From positions 33,279-97,278 of the forward strand of contig CAJUTH010000007.1 of assembly GCA_910589275.1 (NCBI GenBank): 64,000 bases of DNA. The letters run 5' to 3'. The DNA is from an uncultured Dorea sp. Its GTDB lineage: Bacteria; Bacillota; Clostridia; Lachnospirales; Lachnospiraceae. Within the stretch, counting starts at the first letter, position 1. Each line of letters opens with the position of its first letter. The notes below the pieces were generated by a model. It did no database searches. It had not been told where the DNA came from and worked only from the letters and a program-made list of their open reading frames with translations. A program made the translations under genes and the position numbers. Of this stretch, positions 61,938 through 64,000 are shown in pieces.

Positions 61938-61966
61938 AGGCACTTCGATGAGAAGTGCCTTTTTCT
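61938..61966 (+). terminator. Terminator after the small acidic membrane protein
   Basis: AGGCACTT (61938-61945) pairs with AAGTGCCT (61953-61960), followed by TTTTTC. Confidence 0.85.
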
Positions 61967-62032
61967 GCGGATATATGAATATATTGGATAGAGATATGTG
62001 ATAGAAATATGTGATATAGGAATGGTGCGGAG

Positions 62033-63403
62033 ATGAAAAAGGGACAGATAGTAGAAGGAATTGTTACAAAAGTGGAATTTCCAAATAAAGGGATTGCTGT
62101 GGTGGAAGGGGAAGAACAGCGCGTTGTAGTAAAAAATGCCATACCGGGGCAGAAGCTGCGTATAGCGGTTAATAAGATACGTAAAGGGAAGGCGGAGGGA
62201 AGGACTTTGTCAGTAATCGAGCCGTCTCCCATAGAAATACCGTCCCAGTGTCCGCATTTTGGAGCCTGCGGAGGATGCTCGTACCAGAACCTTCCTTATG
62301 AGAGGCAGCTTCAGATGAAGTCTGAGCAGGTAAAAGCGATGATGGATGAGGCGGTAAATGGAAGCTATATCTGGGAAGGAATTTTACCAAGCCCGGTGAA
62401 GACCGGTTACCGTAATAAGATGGAATTTTCCTTTGGGGACGAATATAAGGATGGGCCGATGGCGCTGGGGATGCATAAGCGGGGAAGTTTTCATGATATC
62501 GTTTCCGTGCCGGAATGCCGGATCGTAGATGAGGATTACCGAAGCATACTGAAATGTACGCTGGAATATGCGCAGAAAAGCGGGCTGCCCTATTATCACA
62601 GGATGAAGCATACCGGGTTTTTCCGGCATCTTTTGGTGAGAAAGGCGGTAAAAACAGGGGAGATTCTGATTGATCTGATTACTACTACGCAGTATGAAGG
62701 ATTTGATAGGACAGGCTGGGTAAACGCGCTGCTGGGGCTTGGGCTGTCCGGGAGGATCGCAGGAATCCTCCAGACAAGAAATGACAGTGTTGCGGATGTC
62801 GTGAAGGATGAAGGAACGGAAGTTTTGTATGGGCAGAATTATTTCTATGAAGAACTGCTGGGGCTGAAATTTAAGATAACGCCATTTTCATTCTTCCAGA
62901 CCAACTCGCTGGGGGCGGAGGCGCTCTATGAAAAGGCGAGGGAATATATCGGGGATACGAAGGATAAGGTGATTTTTGATCTCTACAGCGGAACCGGGAC
63001 GATCGCCCAGATACTGGCGCCTGTGGCAAAGAAGGTGACCGGCGTGGAGATTGTGGAGGAGGCTGTAGAGGCAGCGAGAGAGAATGCCAACCTGAACGGA
63101 TTAGAGAATTGTTCTTTTTGGGCGGGGGACGTGCTGAAGGTGATCGATGAACTGGGGGAGACGCCGGATCTGATCGTGCTGGATCCGCCGAGGGACGGAG
63201 TGCATCCGAAGGCGTTGGAGAAAATAACGAATTTTGGGGTGGAGAGGATGGTGTATATTGCCTGTAAGCCGACGAGTCTCGTGAGGGATCTGGAGATGCT
63301 GCAGGGACGGGGGTACCGGGTGGAACGAATTGGGGGGATTGATTTGTTTCCGGGGACGTATCATGTGGAGACTATTGTGTTGATACAAAAGAAAACCTCG
63401 TAG
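62033..63403 (+). CDS. rumA: 23S rRNA (uracil-5-)-methyltransferase, RlmD/RumA type
   Basis: SAM-dependent enzyme that methylates a uracil C5 in 23S rRNA, 456 aa. An N-terminal TRAM domain (about 1-60) is followed by an iron-sulfur cluster segment, CPHFGACGGCSYQNL (near 75), then the Rossmann methyltransferase domain with FDLYSGTGTIAQIL (near 320) and LDPPRDGVHP. The catalytic Cys is in YIACKPTSL near residue 410. The ATG follows GGTGCGGAG. Its 3' end is a known integration site for mobile elements, and foreign-looking DNA begins right after it. Confidence 0.94.
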   Translation: MKKGQIVEGIVTKVEFPNKGIAVVEGEEQRVVVKNAIPGQKLRIAVNKIRKGKAEGRTLSVIEPSPIEIPSQCPHFGACGGCSYQNLPYERQLQMKSEQVKAMMDEAVNGSYIWEGILPSPVKTGYRNKMEFSFGDEYKDGPMALGMHKRGSFHDIVSVPECRIVDEDYRSILKCTLEYAQKSGLPYYHRMKHTGFFRHLLVRKAVKTGEILIDLITTTQYEGFDRTGWVNALLGLGLSGRIAGILQTRNDSVADVVKDEGTEVLYGQNYFYEELLGLKFKITPFSFFQTNSLGAEALYEKAREYIGDTKDKVIFDLYSGTGTIAQILAPVAKKVTGVEIVEEAVEAARENANLNGLENCSFWAGDVLKVIDELGETPDLIVLDPPRDGVHPKALEKITNFGVERMVYIACKPTSLVRDLEMLQGRGYRVERIGGIDLFPGTYHVETIVLIQKKTS

Positions 63404-63733
63404 AAATCCTTTATTTTAGGCACTTTGCAAAGCATTTCACGTTTACTTCGGAGGGTGAAAAAATCCGAAATAAGCACCTCAAAAACTACTTTGATGTTTC
63501 GGTGGTAGTTGATATCGGGTGTGGGAACACAAACGGAAAATAAAGGGTTTGGGCAATCAACGTGTCTATGTAGTGTACACCCTGCTGATAAAATATAGGC
63601 AACAGGCTCTTAGAAATTGAATGGGATAAGCGTATCATTAGGGATAGTGGTACGCTTATTTTTTCGCTCATTTGCATCTTTGAATATACTGGTATCTGTC
63701 TATATAATAAAAGCAAAAAGGACGGTGACATTT
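63404..63733 (+). other. Non-coding stretch at the presumed edge of an integrated element
   Basis: This 330-base gap contains no supported gene. It is AT-rich and unlike the preceding operon DNA. A terminator lies near its end (63626-63665). If an element is inserted at the 3' end of rumA, its attachment site should lie at or just before 63404. Confidence 0.4.
63626..63666 (+). terminator. Terminator-like hairpin before the small end genes
   Basis: ATAAGCGTA (63626-63634) pairs with TACGCTTAT (63651-63659) with a 16-base loop, then TTTTTTC. Confidence 0.7.
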
Positions 63734-63931
63734 ATGAGAGAAAAGAAAAATCACTTATATGTTGATAGTGAGGAGCGGAGCATTTTGTTACATAGCCTTG
63801 TAAAGCTGAAAAATCAACTCATACAGCAAGGCAGATATACAGACTGCGTTGACGAAATTATTTTTAAGGTTATCCATGCACCTATAAAAAAATTAAGGGT
63901 AGAACTGGCAGGGGGAAGTGATGTGCGATAA
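63734..63931 (+). CDS. Small protein of unknown function, probably mobile-element associated
   Basis: A 65-aa basic, helical protein starting at an ATG after GGACGGTGA. The sequence YVDSEERSILLHSLVKLKNQ followed by GRYTDCVDEIIFKVIHAP suggests a small helical protein, of a kind often carried by conjugative transposons in Firmicutes (recollection, not a database result). Its composition differs from rumA. It overlaps the following partial gene, whose ATG lies inside its end, indicating an operon that runs off the window. Confidence 0.55.
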   Translation: MREKKNHLYVDSEERSILLHSLVKLKNQLIQQGRYTDCVDEIIFKVIHAPIKKLRVELAGGSDVR

Positions 63932-64000
63932 AGAATTTAAAGAACTGGTGAAGATAGCAGTCGAGAAACTAAAAGACGAATCTGTATTGAAACTGTTACA
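63921..64000 (+). CDS. Start of an unknown gene, truncated by the window end
   Basis: ATG at 63921, after GGGGGAAG, overlaps the previous stop by 11 bases. The visible 26 residues (MCDKEFKELVKIAVEKLKDE and on) are charged and helical. The rest lies beyond the window. The overlap and ribosome binding site are the only evidence. Confidence 0.5.
   Translation, partial: MCDKEFKELVKIAVEKLKDESVLKLL

Noticed and set aside
63486..63731. Minus-strand reading frame of 81 codons at the right end
   Set aside because: It has no ribosome binding site or recognisable domain, and it overlaps a terminator hairpin. It is more likely a chance frame.

Overview
The window looks like a chromosomal segment of a spore-forming, Gram-positive Clostridia bacterium, most likely family Lachnospiraceae. 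Grounds: strong GGAGG-type ribosome binding sites at almost every gene, a cysteine T-box, SigH in the cysE-cysS-mrnC-rlmB-sigH synteny, a GerA-family germination gene, an infC-rpmI-rplT operon with an AUU start, and Clostridia-typical DUF1540, DUF1836 and YerC proteins. The species cannot be named from sequence reading alone. Layout, left to right. 1-4.0 kb: the 3' part of a PMCA-type Ca2+ P-type ATPase, a HAD hydrolase, remnants of a two-component system, a small GNAT-like protein and a Phd/RelE-type toxin-antitoxin pair whose toxin has lost its usual C-terminal half. 4.1-8.7 kb: a T-box (specifier UGC) controls cysE-cysS, followed by mrnC, rlmB and sigH, and a convergent tRNA-Thr. 8.8-15 kb: glnS, a MocR regulator, a PilZ protein, a small acidic membrane protein and cardiolipin synthase. 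15-19.4 kb: purA, a DUF1540 protein, an AI-2E-family permease and metA; arrays of a 32-bp palindromic repeat lie just upstream of purA and of metA in opposite orientations. 19.4-26 kb: an AT-rich YHYH/BIG2 surface protein, an alanine/sodium symporter, dUTPase, a GerA-family protein and a MATE exporter. 26-30.3 kb: infC-rpmI-rplT with a structured leader, tRNA-Leu, small unknown genes, a PHP phosphatase and YerC. 30.3-35.2 kb: DUF1836 and TetR regulators, glgB and a FecR lipoprotein. 35.3-41.7 kb: a MarR regulator with an asymmetric two-subunit ABC exporter, a MerR-flavodoxin pair and a B3/B4-domain protein. 41.8-46 kb: a PhoB/PhoR-like pair with a Na/Pi cotransporter. 46-53 kb: a divergent MerR regulator facing a carbohydrate operon: iron alcohol dehydrogenase, fused PTS IIC-IID, IIA, IIB, 2-hydroxyacid dehydrogenase and class II aldolase. 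53.4-58.9 kb: an Hsp70-family protein followed by two membrane-anchored J-like proteins that carry HPE instead of HPD. 59-63.4 kb: pcrA, a small acidic membrane protein and an RlmD/RumA-type rRNA methyltransferase. 63.4-64 kb: small unknown genes that look like the edge of an integrated element placed at the 3' end of rumA. The most unusual items are the Hsp70/HPE-J module, the MerR-controlled PTS-aldolase operon with its IIC-IID fusion, the two palindromic repeat arrays, and a dispersed MITE-like repeat family, one copy of which appears to have supplied the C-terminus of the PilZ protein.
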